A stretch of DNA of 64,000 bases from Jannaschia faecimaris. GTDB taxonomy: Bacteria > Pseudomonadota > Alphaproteobacteria > Rhodobacterales > Rhodobacteraceae. Both the position numbers and the translations under genes were made by a program. This document shows, in pieces, positions 24,019 through 33,155 of this stretch (its first letter is position 1; each line of letters opens with the position of its first letter). The notes under the pieces are model-generated. The model was not told where the DNA came from, did not search any database, and saw nothing but the letters and a program-made list of their open reading frames with translations. The DNA lies in NCBI RefSeq assembly GCF_900107415.1, contig NZ_FNPX01000012.1, forward strand, positions 1-64,000, written 5' to 3'.

Positions 24019-24033
24019 TTGCCCAATTGGCAA
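24019..24033. promoter_or_regulatory. Palindrome upstream of the ilvB promoter
   Basis: TTGCC-CAATT-GGCAA is a perfect dyad ending 19 bp before the -35 box, a position typical for an activator site. The binding protein is unknown; Lrp- or LysR-type regulators would be candidates. Confidence 0.4.
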
Positions 24034-24132
24034 GATTAGTTTGCATTTATTGCGCCAGAAGGCCGCAGGAGTCTGTCCTGAAAGAGCGGTAGGAGCCAGT
24101 GGCCGGTCATGATCGGACCGGCCACCGAACGA

Positions 24133-25548
24133 TCAAAGCAATCCCGGCAGGAAAAGGACGATCCCCGGAAAGGCCACAAGCACCGCGACCGTAATCACAT
24201 CCGCCACGAAGAAGGGGGAGGCACCGCGGAACACGTCGGACACCGAGATATCCATCTTCGCATCCTGCGCCACACCCGCCACAACAAAGCAGTTCAGGCC
24301 AATGGGCGGCGTTATCAGACAAAGCTCCGCCATCTTGACGACGATGATGCCGAACCAGATCGCCGCCTCATCCTGCGTCATGCCCAGAGAACCCGGCTCG
24401 TTCCCGACGCCACCGTTCAGCGCCATCACCGCCGGGAACGTGACCGGCAGCGTCAGGATGAGCATTCCAATCGCATCCATGAACATGCCCAGCACGACAT
24501 AGGCCAACAGGATTGCCAGCAGGATTGCATACGGCGGATAGTCCAGACCGGTGATAAAATTGGCAAAGGCTTCGGGTAGCTTGGCAAAGCCGAGGTAGCG
24601 CACGTAGATAAGCACGCCCCAGATCATCGCGAAGATCATGACCGTCAGCTTGGCGGCCTCCATCAGCGCGCCATGCAACTGCTTCCAGCGCATCCCTTGC
24701 CAGAGGGCCATGACAAGGACGACGCCGGCACCCAACGCGCCCGCTTCGGTCGGCGTCGCCCAGCCGAAGTAGATCGAGTAGACGATGATGAAGACCACGA
24801 GGAAGATAGGCATCGCACCAGGCAGGGATTCGAACCGCTGCTTCCACGTATAGCCGCCGACCGCGGGGCCCAGCGAAGGCCGCAAGCGGGCAAGGCCGAC
24901 AACCAAAAGGCCATAGATCAGTGCCGAGACCATACCCGGCAGGAACCCTGCAAGCAGCAGTTTGCCGACGCTTTGCTCTACGATGATCGCATAGATCACC
25001 AGGATCGCCGAGGGCGGGATCAGAGATGCCAGCGTGCCGCCGGCCGCCACGACGCCCGCAGCGAAACGCTTGTCATACCCTTCACGCAGCATCTCGGGGA
25101 TGGCGATGCGTGCGAAGACTGCCGACGTCGCAACCGATGCGCCCGATACGGCGGCAAAGCCCGCGGTCGCGAAGACCGTCGCCACGCCCAGACCGCCCGG
25201 CACCCAGCCGACCCAACGTTTCGCCATTTCGAACAGGTAACGCGTCAGGCCTGCATAATATGCCAAGTAACCGATCAGGATGAACGTCGGGATAAGCGAA
25301 AGTGCGTATTGCGTGGCCTTGGAGTGCGGGATCTGACCAACAGTCTTCATCGCCGTGATCAGGCCGCGATCAAAGCCCTGTTTCTGCATGAAGAAGAGCG
25401 CGAGGCCAAGAAATCCGATGAAGGCGGCGGCAAATGCCACGCGCACGCCGATGATGACAAGCAGCAGCAGCAGACCCGACAGCCAGAGGGACGTGGTGAA
25501 AACATCGACGCCGTCCAGCAGCGCCTTCATGTCGATAATGGAATCCAT
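24133..25548 (-). CDS. dctM: TRAP transporter large permease (DctM)
   Basis: This 471-residue inner-membrane protein has about a dozen hydrophobic segments and the DctM signature GFAAVSGASVATSAVFARIAI near residue 135. It forms the sodium-driven channel of a TRAP transporter with the DctQ subunit encoded just upstream. The ATG overlaps the dctQ stop as TGATG, indicating coupled translation. Substrate is set by the binding protein. Confidence 0.93.
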   Translation of the reverse strand: MDSIIDMKALLDGVDVFTTSLWLSGLLLLLVIIGVRVAFAAAFIGFLGLALFFMQKQGFDRGLITAMKTVGQIPHSKATQYALSLIPTFILIGYLAYYAGLTRYLFEMAKRWVGWVPGGLGVATVFATAGFAAVSGASVATSAVFARIAIPEMLREGYDKRFAAGVVAAGGTLASLIPPSAILVIYAIIVEQSVGKLLLAGFLPGMVSALIYGLLVVGLARLRPSLGPAVGGYTWKQRFESLPGAMPIFLVVFIIVYSIYFGWATPTEAGALGAGVVLVMALWQGMRWKQLHGALMEAAKLTVMIFAMIWGVLIYVRYLGFAKLPEAFANFITGLDYPPYAILLAILLAYVVLGMFMDAIGMLILTLPVTFPAVMALNGGVGNEPGSLGMTQDEAAIWFGIIVVKMAELCLITPPIGLNCFVVAGVAQDAKMDISVSDVFRGASPFFVADVITVAVLVAFPGIVLFLPGLL

Positions 25549-26177
25549 CAATCTGCCCCCGCCACGGTCGCGGCTTCCTTGTTGGCCTGTTCAGCCGGGT
25601 CTTCCACGAGCGGGACGGCGACAGGTTTTTCCTCGCCCGTGCGGATGGCCCGCGCGTAGGCCCAGAGTTGGAGTGCAAGCCGCACCCAAAGCAATGCAAA
25701 GGCAATCGGAACAGCCAGCTTCGCGGGCCAAATGGGAAGCGCGATGTCGATCGTGCTGTCGGTCGACCAGTTCGGGGCATCGAAGCTGAACGACCGCAGG
25801 AAGTGAAACCATGTGCCGTAGATCAGCGCGGTCACCACCAGCAGCATGAAGAGGGTTGAGACGAATTCGAACACCCAGAGCACCCGACCCTTTAGTTTGC
25901 CCACCAACAGGTCCATGCGGATATGTCCGCCCTCGCGCTGCACATAGGCCAGACCGAGAAACGCGAAAATCGCCATGAAGGTCTGAGTCCAGTCGATGTA
26001 TCCGGGCACCGGCGCGTTGAAAAATTTGCGCAAAAGGACGTTCGCGATCGCCAGAACGACAAGCGCAAAGATCGTGATGCCCGACAAAAGGTTGAGGAAG
26101 GATTCGACCTTCAGCAATCTCAGGTCGAGCCGCGACAGCACTGTGTCGTCCGTCTGGACGGAGGATGGTGTGGACAT
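25548..26177 (-). CDS. dctQ: TRAP transporter small permease (DctQ)
   Basis: This 209-residue inner-membrane protein has four hydrophobic segments (near residues 30-52, 67-87, 105-128 and 155-175) and the DctQ-like WTQTFMAIFAFLGLAYVQRE motif. It pairs with the large permease that overlaps its stop. It lies 87 bp after the binding-protein gene. Confidence 0.9.
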   Translation of the reverse strand: MSTPSSVQTDDTVLSRLDLRLLKVESFLNLLSGITIFALVVLAIANVLLRKFFNAPVPGYIDWTQTFMAIFAFLGLAYVQREGGHIRMDLLVGKLKGRVLWVFEFVSTLFMLLVVTALIYGTWFHFLRSFSFDAPNWSTDSTIDIALPIWPAKLAVPIAFALLWVRLALQLWAYARAIRTGEEKPVAVPLVEDPAEQANKEAATVAGAD

Positions 26178-26264
26178 CTTGACCCCCGAGGCGCGCCCGC
26201 AGGGCCGCCCGTTCTTCTTGCTTTTGGAAAGGGCGGGACCGTATTGGTCCCGCCCGAGCGGGAC

Positions 26265-27275
26265 TTACTGTCCCTTGGCCTTTGCGATCTCGGCGATTGC
26301 CAAGTCATAGAGTTCCTGGCCCGGCAGACCGTTGGCATTGGCCTCTTCGATCCAGGTCTGGTGGATGGGCTGCGCGCCCTCGGCCAGCTTGGCGATCTCG
26401 GCGGGATCCACCGATACTTTAGCGACGCCCTTCTCGACCAGCGTGGACTCCCAGCCTTCGAGCAGTGCCGCGTAGTTCTCAAGATAGTAGTCGATGCTAT
26501 CTTCTACGGCCTGATCCAGAATCGCACGGTGCTCTTCCGACAGGTCGTTATAGGCGTCGATATTGACGACGACCGGGCAGTTGACTGTGCCGGGGTTCAG
26601 GTTTGCGGTCCACCAGTCCGCGATGTCGAGCGTGCCGAACGACAGGTGCGCGTGCTGTGCGAAGGCAACCGAGTCGACGACGCCGGATTCCATCGCGTTG
26701 TATGCCTCGGATGAGGTCACGGAGGTCGGAACGGCCCCCACGCTTTCAAACATGGCACCGATTCCGCCTGTGGCGCGGACGCGCATGCCCTCAAAGCTAT
26801 CGACGGTGACGCGGGGTTCGCCGGTGCCGACCAGGTTGTACTGTGGCATGGGCGAGGTCATCAGCAATTGCGCGTTCCACTGCGCCATTTCGGCGGCCAC
26901 GGCGGGGTGGTCATAGACGGCGTGGCTGACGGCGACTTCCTGATCCAGGTTTTCGACGCCCAGGAACGGCAACTCCAGAACGGTGATCGCGCGGTTCTTG
27001 TCACGGTGATACCCTGCGCAGAACTGCGCCATCTCGAACGCGCCGATGCTGATGCCATCAAGGTTTTCGGTATTGTTCGACAGGCCGCCATAGCTCACGG
27101 CAATGGTGAAATCGCCGCCGGACCGTTCGGCAACCAACTCGGCCAGCTTTTCGACATGCTCGGTGAACGCACGGCGCTTGCCCCAGAGTGAGGCATTCCA
27201 TTCAACGGCCATGGCCTCGGTGGCGAAGGCAAGCGTCAGCGCGGCGACCGACGCCGTAGTAAGAATCTTCATCAT
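26265..27275 (-). CDS. dctP: TRAP transporter substrate-binding protein (DctP family)
   Basis: This protein of about 336 residues has a Sec signal (MKILTTASVAALTLAFATEAMA) and the DctP pattern. GMRVRATGGIG carries the conserved substrate-carboxylate arginine, and NAMESGVVDSVAFAQ is the hinge region. It binds a carboxylate or sugar acid in the periplasm for the DctQM permease. ATG at 27275 or 27272 is possible; GGGAG lies 5 or 8 bp upstream. It diverges from an HpaI-type aldolase, suggesting a hydroxy- or keto-acid substrate. Confidence 0.9.
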   Translation of the reverse strand: MMKILTTASVAALTLAFATEAMAVEWNASLWGKRRAFTEHVEKLAELVAERSGGDFTIAVSYGGLSNNTENLDGISIGAFEMAQFCAGYHRDKNRAITVLELPFLGVENLDQEVAVSHAVYDHPAVAAEMAQWNAQLLMTSPMPQYNLVGTGEPRVTVDSFEGMRVRATGGIGAMFESVGAVPTSVTSSEAYNAMESGVVDSVAFAQHAHLSFGTLDIADWWTANLNPGTVNCPVVVNIDAYNDLSEEHRAILDQAVEDSIDYYLENYAALLEGWESTLVEKGVAKVSVDPAEIAKLAEGAQPIHQTWIEEANANGLPGQELYDLAIAEIAKAKGQ

Positions 27276-27319
27276 GTGTACTCCCTGTGCGCAGGACTCC
27301 CTTCCCGCGTCATTGCGAA

Positions 27320-27347
27320 ATCCTAACAGGCACCCAAAGGTGTTCAA
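27320..27347 (-). promoter_or_regulatory. Predicted promoter of the TRAP operon
   Basis: On the minus strand, -35 TTGAAC (complement of 27342-27347) and -10 TAGGAT (complement of 27320-27325) are separated by 16 bp. They lie about 45 bp upstream of the binding-protein start, in the divergent intergenic region. Confidence 0.4.
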
Positions 27348-27499
27348 CCGCGGAATTGAGTTTCTGCGATTTCGAGCTTCGACAATGGGTTACAAAAGAT
27401 AGGGGGCAGGGCGGTGCGCCCATGTGCGGAAAACCGCACGGATAGTTGCCCTGTTTGGTACCTTGCCTGCATTGGGCTGCCCGTGGCACGCCCGACGCC

Positions 27500-28213
27500 A
27501 TGAACACACTTGGACACAAACTTCTCGCCGGTGCCGTGACGCGCGGCATATGGCAAAACCTGCCGGGGCCGGAGCTGGCGGAACTGGCGGCACGGGCCGG
27601 ATTCGACTGGATCTGCATAGACGGTGAGCACGGTGGTTGGGATGTGGCCGACATCCGTGCCCGCCTGATCGCGGCTCCCGACGCGGTGGTCCGCGTGCCT
27701 GCGAACGAGGATTGGCTGCTCAAGCAGGCGCTGGACCTGGGCGCGAATACGGTCCTCGTTCCCATGGTCGACACCCCGGAAGATGCTGTTCGTGCCGTCT
27801 CCGCCTGTCGCTATCCGCCCGAGGGCGTGCGCGGTATGGGGGCGTTCGTGGCGCGGGCGGCAATGTACTCGCTGGACCCCGGCTATGTCGCGCGCGCGAA
27901 TTCAGAGGTGTCGGTCTGGGTGCAGGCCGAAAGCCGTACCGCGCTGGAGAACCTTGAGGCGATCTGCGCGGTGCCGGGCGTGGACTGCGTGTTTCTCGGC
28001 CCCGCCGATCTTGCCGCCGATATGGGAACGGATGCGTACGACGCAGCAGTTCATGCCGCTCTGGAAGATGCCATCGCCCGTATTGCCGCGTGCGGTATTC
28101 CGCCGGGCATCTTCGCCGCCGACCCCGAGCGCTGGATCGCGGCGGGGGCACGGGTCGTTTCGATGGGGTCGGATGCGATGGTTCTGGCGCAGGGGCTGCG
28201 GTCGCTGGCGTGA
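27500..28213 (+). CDS. HpcH/HpaI family aldolase
   Basis: This 237-residue class II (metal-dependent) aldolase of the HpaI/RhmA type cleaves 2-keto-3-deoxy or 4-hydroxy-2-oxo acids to pyruvate plus an aldehyde. WICIDGEHGGWD carries the catalytic acid/base region, VWVQAESRTALEN a metal-ligand glutamate, and VFLGPADLAADMG the metal-binding aspartate. The ATG at 27500 gives the usual N terminus. The next gene starts within its stop codon (GTGA). It faces away from the TRAP operon and probably degrades the imported acid. Confidence 0.9.
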   Translation: MNTLGHKLLAGAVTRGIWQNLPGPELAELAARAGFDWICIDGEHGGWDVADIRARLIAAPDAVVRVPANEDWLLKQALDLGANTVLVPMVDTPEDAVRAVSACRYPPEGVRGMGAFVARAAMYSLDPGYVARANSEVSVWVQAESRTALENLEAICAVPGVDCVFLGPADLAADMGTDAYDAAVHAALEDAIARIAACGIPPGIFAADPERWIAAGARVVSMGSDAMVLAQGLRSLA

Positions 28214-29163
28214 TCCTGCATGCGCGCGGTATTCTGGCCGAGTGGGAGGCAAGCTGCGGTCACTTGCCTCGGCTGGAGATCGGGGGTGCATCCGTCCTTT
28301 GGGCCGCCCCGTGGCGCGACGATCCGGCGGTGCAGTCGGACACGGCGATTCCGGTGGTTGACCGGCGGCTGGGCGGCACATTCACCTGCGCGCCCTTCGG
28401 ACAGGACGATCTGGACGGTGGCCCGCCGCATGGGTTGGCGGCGAACGCACCGTGGCAGGTGACGCGCAGCAGCCCGTCCAGCGTCAGTGCAACGCGGCGG
28501 ATCGGGCGGGGACATCTGACTGCGCGGATTGCCGTGAGGCACGATCACCCGGTTCTTTATCAGACGCATACGCTGGACCTCGACCGGCGTTGCACCTTTG
28601 CGCACCACCCCATCATCCATGCCGCTGCCGGCGCGTGGCTGAGTGCGAACGCACGGGCAATCCTGACGTTCGACGCCGAAGCGCCGTTTCTGCTTCAGGG
28701 ACGGCGTCTGACAAAGCTGCCGACGGAAATCCCCACGGGGCCACACGAAGACTTTGCAACGCTGACCGGTGCGACGGGACTGGGCTGGACCGCGCTGGCG
28801 CGACTGGCAGAAGGCGACACAATCGTCACGCTGCGGCAGACGGATCAGCTTCCTGTTACAAACCTCTGGTTTTCAGATGGTGCGCGCGGGGGGATGTGGC
28901 GGAACGCGCGTGGGCTGATCGGGGTCGAGGGCGCGATCTGCGCCGGGGCCGAGGGGTTCGCCGCCGCCTTGTCCGACAATCGGGTCGCAGCCGACGGTGT
29001 GCCGACGGCCCTGCCGCCCGGTCGCCATGTCATCCCACATGCGATCGTGCGGATAGCGGGGTGTCATCGCATCAGCGGCGTGGTGCTTGCCCCCGGTGCG
29101 CTGCGCCTTCAAACCGGGGTCGAAACTCTGACCGTGCCCTTTGACGAGACACACTTCGCATGA
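28210..29163 (+). CDS. Galactose-mutarotase-like protein
   Basis: This 317-residue protein resembles aldose 1-epimerases and related sugar-binding folds. LGGTFTCAPFGQDD and PPHGLAANAPWQ match the active-site region where a histidine catalyses ring opening, and a later HHPIIH segment supplies further histidines. A role in sugar or sugar-lactone anomerisation fits the aldolase it overlaps. The GTG start at 28210 overlaps the upstream stop by 4 bp. The assignment is by motif and context, so the exact activity is uncertain. Confidence 0.6.
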   Translation: MILHARGILAEWEASCGHLPRLEIGGASVLWAAPWRDDPAVQSDTAIPVVDRRLGGTFTCAPFGQDDLDGGPPHGLAANAPWQVTRSSPSSVSATRRIGRGHLTARIAVRHDHPVLYQTHTLDLDRRCTFAHHPIIHAAAGAWLSANARAILTFDAEAPFLLQGRRLTKLPTEIPTGPHEDFATLTGATGLGWTALARLAEGDTIVTLRQTDQLPVTNLWFSDGARGGMWRNARGLIGVEGAICAGAEGFAAALSDNRVAADGVPTALPPGRHVIPHAIVRIAGCHRISGVVLAPGALRLQTGVETLTVPFDETHFA

Positions 29164-29624
29164 CCCGCATCAACCTGATCCTGATCGACGCCGACGCCTG
29201 TCCGGTTAAATCCGAAATCATCGAGGCGGCGCTTCGTCGGAACATTCAGGCGATTTTTGTTGCCGCAACCTACCTTCGCCTGACCGAGCATCCGCTCGTC
29301 AAAATATTCGCGGCAGGCGACAAGTTCGACGCCGCCGACGACGCTATCGCTGAAGTGGCAAGGCCCGGGTCGGTCACGATCACCGCCGATATCCTGTTGG
29401 CCGAAAGAGTACTGAAGTCCGGCGGGGCGGCATTGGACCCGCGAGGACGGGAATACACTGAAACCTCGATCGGGGAGACGGTCGCCAGCCGCAACCTGAT
29501 GCACGAACTTCGTCCGGGGATGGAGGGCATGACCGGCGGGCAGGGCGGGGGACAGGCCCCGTTTGGCTCGAAAGACCGCGCTGCTTTCAAGAATGCGTTG
29601 GATCGCGTGCTGTCGCGAAAATGA
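29160..29624 (+). CDS. YaiI/YqxD family (DUF188) protein
   Basis: This 154-residue protein has the DUF188 hallmarks DADACPVKSEI near the N terminus, TITADILLAERVL centrally, and the SKDRAAFKNALDRVL end. The fold is PIN-like, and a nuclease role has been suggested for the family but not established. The ATG overlaps the mutarotase-like stop by 4 bp, tying it to the aldolase operon without an obvious metabolic reason. Confidence 0.9.
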   Translation: MTRINLILIDADACPVKSEIIEAALRRNIQAIFVAATYLRLTEHPLVKIFAAGDKFDAADDAIAEVARPGSVTITADILLAERVLKSGGAALDPRGREYTETSIGETVASRNLMHELRPGMEGMTGGQGGGQAPFGSKDRAAFKNALDRVLSRK

Positions 29625-29639
29625 CGGAACTGGCGGAGA

Positions 29640-29666
29640 GGTCCGGGGGTCTCACAGCCCCGGACC
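29640..29666. terminator. Hairpin between convergent yaiI-like gene and trpE
   Basis: GGTCCGGGG and CCCCGGACC form a perfect 9-bp stem with a 9-nt loop in the gap between two converging genes. There is no clear U-tract on either side, but the position argues for a shared terminator. Confidence 0.65.
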
Positions 29667-29699
29667 CCCGTGGAGTATTTATAAAGCAAGGAAGGCGGG

Positions 29700-31202
29700 T
29701 TAGCGGTTGCCCTGTGTGACGAAGCGGCCCGCCTCCTGCGCGGCCATCTTCAGGGCGCGGGATTTGTTGACGGTTTCCTGCCACTCGGCCTCGGGGTCGC
29801 TGTCGTAGACCACGCCACCGCCCGCCTGAACGTAGAGCTTGCCGTCCTTCACCACGCCGGTGCGGAGCGCGATGCACATGTCCATGTCGCCACCGGCTGA
29901 GAAGTAGCCGACGCCACCGCCATAGACGCCGCGCTTTTCCGGTTCCAGTTCGTCGATGATTTCCATCGCGCGGACTTTGGGGGCCCCGGACACCGTGCCT
30001 GCGGGCAGACCGGACAACAGGGCCGACAGCGCGTCGTGGTCCGCCGAAAGCTCACCGACGACGTTCGACACGATATGCATGACGTGGCTGTAGCGTTCGA
30101 TCACGAATTTTTCGGTCGGGCGCACGGTGCCGATGCGGGATACCTTGGCCGTATCGTTGCGCCCCAAGTCGAGCAGCATCAGGTGTTCGGCCAGTTCCTT
30201 CTTGTCCGACAGCAGGTCCTCCTCCAGCGCGAGATCTTCGGCCGGGGTCTTGCCGCGCGGGCGGGTACCCGCGATCGGGCGGATGGTCACTTCGTTGCCG
30301 AATACGCGGACAAGGATTTCGGGGCTGGCCCCGACGATCTGAAAATCGCCCATGTCGAAGTGGAACATGAACGGCGACGGATTGGTGCGGCGCAGCGCGC
30401 GGTAGAGCGAAAAGGGTGGCAACGGAAAATCGTAGGTCCAGCGTTGGGACGGCACGACTTGAAAGATATCGCCGGCGGTTATGTAGTCCCGCGCGATCTC
30501 TACGGCCTTTTTGTAGTCGTCCTTAGTGAAGTTCGACACAGGTTCAGACAGGTCGAACGGCTCTGCCATGTCGTGCGGCGTGGGCACCGCGCGGCTGAGC
30601 GCGGCCAGCGCGTCCTGCAAGCGTTCGGCGGCCTGCGCGTAGGCGGCGCGGGCAGTAGTTGCCCCGGCGCGCCAGCTCGGCGCGACCAGAATCACCTCGC
30701 CCTTCACCCCGTCAAGGACCGCGACGACCGAGGGCCGCATCAGCACCGCATCGGGCAGCTCCAACTTGTCGGGATTCACGTCGGGCAGGTGTTCAACCAA
30801 CCGGATCATGTCGTAGCCCAGATAGCCAAACAGGCCCGCGCTGGCGGCGGGCAGGCCGTCGGGCAGCGCGATGCGGGATTCGTCGAGCAGCGCCCGGATC
30901 GCGTCGAGCGGCGCACCTGCGTCTTCCCAAGAGCTCGGGTCATAGCGTGCAGCGCGGTTCACGCGGCTGGTGGTGCCGTGGCATTCCCAGATCAGGTCGG
31001 GTTTCATGCCGACGATGGAATAGCGGCCCCGCACCTCGCCCCCTGTGACAGATTCCAGCACGAAGGAGTGCGGCTGAGCCTCAGCCAGCTTGAGCATCAG
31101 GGACACCGGTGTGTCGAGGTCGGCGGGCAGGCGGATCCAGAGCACTTGGTTCTCGCCCTGGTCGAACGCCGCTTGGAAGGCGGAGAAGTCGGGCGCGATC
31201 AT
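29700..31202 (-). CDS. trpE: Anthranilate synthase component I
   Basis: This 500-residue chorismate-utilising enzyme makes anthranilate from chorismate and ammonia in tryptophan synthesis. The N-terminal part contains LESVTGGEVRGRYSIVG. The catalytic domain contains IAGTRPRGKTP, EHLMLLDLGRNDTAKVS and GTVSGAPKVRAMEIIDELE. The ATG overlaps the ppiD stop by one base (TGATG), so the two are coupled. No trpG follows in this window, and no Trp-rich leader ORF precedes it. Confidence 0.95.
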   Translation of the reverse strand: MIAPDFSAFQAAFDQGENQVLWIRLPADLDTPVSLMLKLAEAQPHSFVLESVTGGEVRGRYSIVGMKPDLIWECHGTTSRVNRAARYDPSSWEDAGAPLDAIRALLDESRIALPDGLPAASAGLFGYLGYDMIRLVEHLPDVNPDKLELPDAVLMRPSVVAVLDGVKGEVILVAPSWRAGATTARAAYAQAAERLQDALAALSRAVPTPHDMAEPFDLSEPVSNFTKDDYKKAVEIARDYITAGDIFQVVPSQRWTYDFPLPPFSLYRALRRTNPSPFMFHFDMGDFQIVGASPEILVRVFGNEVTIRPIAGTRPRGKTPAEDLALEEDLLSDKKELAEHLMLLDLGRNDTAKVSRIGTVRPTEKFVIERYSHVMHIVSNVVGELSADHDALSALLSGLPAGTVSGAPKVRAMEIIDELEPEKRGVYGGGVGYFSAGGDMDMCIALRTGVVKDGKLYVQAGGGVVYDSDPEAEWQETVNKSRALKMAAQEAGRFVTQGNR

Positions 31203-33067
31203 CAGCCGGCCCCGCCCAACTGAACCTGGATCTGTTGCACGGCCTGCTGGTTCACCGTGAAGCCCGCGGAGTTGCGGATTGCCTGACCATAACCATCGAA
31301 GATGTCGGCGGCGATGCCGTTGCCGGCCTGCTGTTCAACGGCAGCGCGGACGTCTGCGGCCTGGCCCGCGTCGAGGTCGGGCACATTCACGGCGTCAATG
31401 CTGACGATGTAGGCGCGCTGATCGTCGCCCTCGACCGCAAGGGTCGTGCCTTCCTCGGCCTCGAAGATTTCGCGCACCAGCGATGCGGGCGTGCCCTCCA
31501 ACGTGGCATCACGGGCCAGTCTGGTGATTGCTTCGGATTGCGCGGCTGCGGCAAGGGCGTCATTCTCGGCAATCGCGGCAGCGCGTTCGGTCAGCTGTCG
31601 CGTGAGGGTCTGCGTACGCCAAGCGGCCTCGACCTCGGCCTGCACCTCGGCAAGGGGTGGCACGGTTGGCGCGATGATCTCGTCCAGGCGAAGGGCGAAC
31701 AGCCCGCCGTCGGACAGGGTTTCCAACGTGGGAAAATCGCCGATCTGCGCCGTGCGGGCGAAGCTTCGAAATGCGTCATAGGCGGCGATGTCCGCTCCCT
31801 GTTCGGTGCTCCCTGCGTCCCAGCGGATGGTGTCGACGGTCATGTCGGTCTCGGCGGCCAATTCCTCCAGCGTAGCACCACCGGCAAGCAGGTCGTCCAT
31901 CATTTCGCGTTCGGCGTCGATTCGACGGCGCGCGGTATCGATGCCGACTTCTGCGGCCAGGTCATCGCGTGCATCTTCGAACGGCACTTCGGTCGCATTC
32001 AGGATGGCGTTCACGCGGTAGAGGGCCGGGCCCAGCGAAGTTTCCAAGGGTCCGACGATGCCGGGCTCTTCCAGAGCGAAGAGCGCGTCGGCAATTGTCT
32101 TGTCCACGTCCGATCGGGCGATTTCGCCTTGGTCCAAATCGTCCAGCGTAAGGCCACGTTCCTCCACGAAAGCATCGAAAGTCGTCTCGTTTGCCTCGAT
32201 CGCGGCAAGGGCGGCCTCGGCTGCGGCGTTATCGGCAAATGCCAGACGTTCGGCCAGAACACGAGCGGGCTGGCTGTAGTCGTCAATGCGGTCTTCATAG
32301 GCTTGGCGCAGTTGTGCGTCGTCGATCTCGATTGTCTCGACGATCTGGTCCGGGGTGACCCACGCGTAGGTGATCTGGCGCAACTCCGGTGTCTCGAAAA
32401 GTGTGGGGTTCTCGTCGTAGAATTTCTGGATCTGGTCCTGTGTCGGAGCCAGCGCGCCGCCGGGCAGGTCGGCAACGGTGACCGGGGTGAGGGTCACGTC
32501 GCGGGTTTCAGCGACATAGCGGGTCAGCGTATCGACATAGACGGCGGGGGCCTCGGTGCCGCCGACGACGGCGGCCTGGAGCAGTTCGCGCGCAATTTCG
32601 TCGCGGATCTGCTCTTCGTAAGCGCGTTCCGTCAGGCCTGCGCGGTCGAGGGCAAAGGCATATCCCTCCCGGTCAAACCCGCCGGAGACGCCGCCAAAGG
32701 CAGGGTTTTCGCGGATACGGCGGGCGATCTCGGCGTCGCCGATGGACAGACCCACGCGGTCGGCCTCCTCCTTCAGCGCGGCGTCGGCAAGCAGGCGCTC
32801 CATCACGCGGCGATCAAGGCCGAGGGCCTGCATCTGGGACATCGTCAGGCGTTGGCCGAATTGCTGACCGACGCGGGCTTGCTCTGCCTGGATCGCATCT
32901 GCGTATTCCTGAACCGTAATATCGCGATCACCGACACTGGCGACGGTCGATAGGCTGCTGCCGAAGCCGCCAACACCAAAGCCGCCCATTGCCAGGATCA
33001 GCAGGCCGAGGATCACCCAGACAATGGCGTTCGTCTTCTTCTTCCTGCGGCGTGTTTCTTCGGCCAT
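31202..33067 (-). CDS. ppiD: PpiD-like periplasmic folding factor (SurA N-terminal/parvulin)
   Basis: This 621-residue protein has a cytoplasmic basic N terminus, one membrane anchor at residues 13-36 and a large periplasmic part. A SurA-type chaperone segment follows the anchor, and a divergent parvulin-like region lies near residues 240-360. PpiD-type proteins chaperone newly exported envelope proteins near SecYEG. ATG 33067 was chosen over 33088 because of the GGGGGG stretch 8 bp upstream. It is coupled to trpE by overlapping stop and start. Confidence 0.88.
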   Translation of the reverse strand: MAEETRRRKKKTNAIVWVILGLLILAMGGFGVGGFGSSLSTVASVGDRDITVQEYADAIQAEQARVGQQFGQRLTMSQMQALGLDRRVMERLLADAALKEEADRVGLSIGDAEIARRIRENPAFGGVSGGFDREGYAFALDRAGLTERAYEEQIRDEIARELLQAAVVGGTEAPAVYVDTLTRYVAETRDVTLTPVTVADLPGGALAPTQDQIQKFYDENPTLFETPELRQITYAWVTPDQIVETIEIDDAQLRQAYEDRIDDYSQPARVLAERLAFADNAAAEAALAAIEANETTFDAFVEERGLTLDDLDQGEIARSDVDKTIADALFALEEPGIVGPLETSLGPALYRVNAILNATEVPFEDARDDLAAEVGIDTARRRIDAEREMMDDLLAGGATLEELAAETDMTVDTIRWDAGSTEQGADIAAYDAFRSFARTAQIGDFPTLETLSDGGLFALRLDEIIAPTVPPLAEVQAEVEAAWRTQTLTRQLTERAAAIAENDALAAAAQSEAITRLARDATLEGTPASLVREIFEAEEGTTLAVEGDDQRAYIVSIDAVNVPDLDAGQAADVRAAVEQQAGNGIAADIFDGYGQAIRNSAGFTVNQQAVQQIQVQLGGAG

Positions 33068-33136
33068 CTGGCTGCCCCCCGAATTCATCGAGCCGTTGAT
33101 AGGGCGGGCGCGGGGCAGGGGCAAGCAGGTGCGGCG

Positions 33137-33155
33137 CGCTGCCCCGAAGGCAGCG
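33137..33155 (-). terminator. Hairpin after the aminotransferase gene
   Basis: CGCTGCC and GGCAGCG form a perfect 7-bp stem with a 5-nt loop immediately after the aminotransferase stop codon and 70 bp before ppiD. It may separate the two transcription units; there is no U-tract. Confidence 0.45.

Noticed and set aside
29700-31260. Trp attenuator before trpE
   Set aside because: trpE is translationally coupled to ppiD and there is no short ORF with tandem Trp codons or a terminator immediately upstream.
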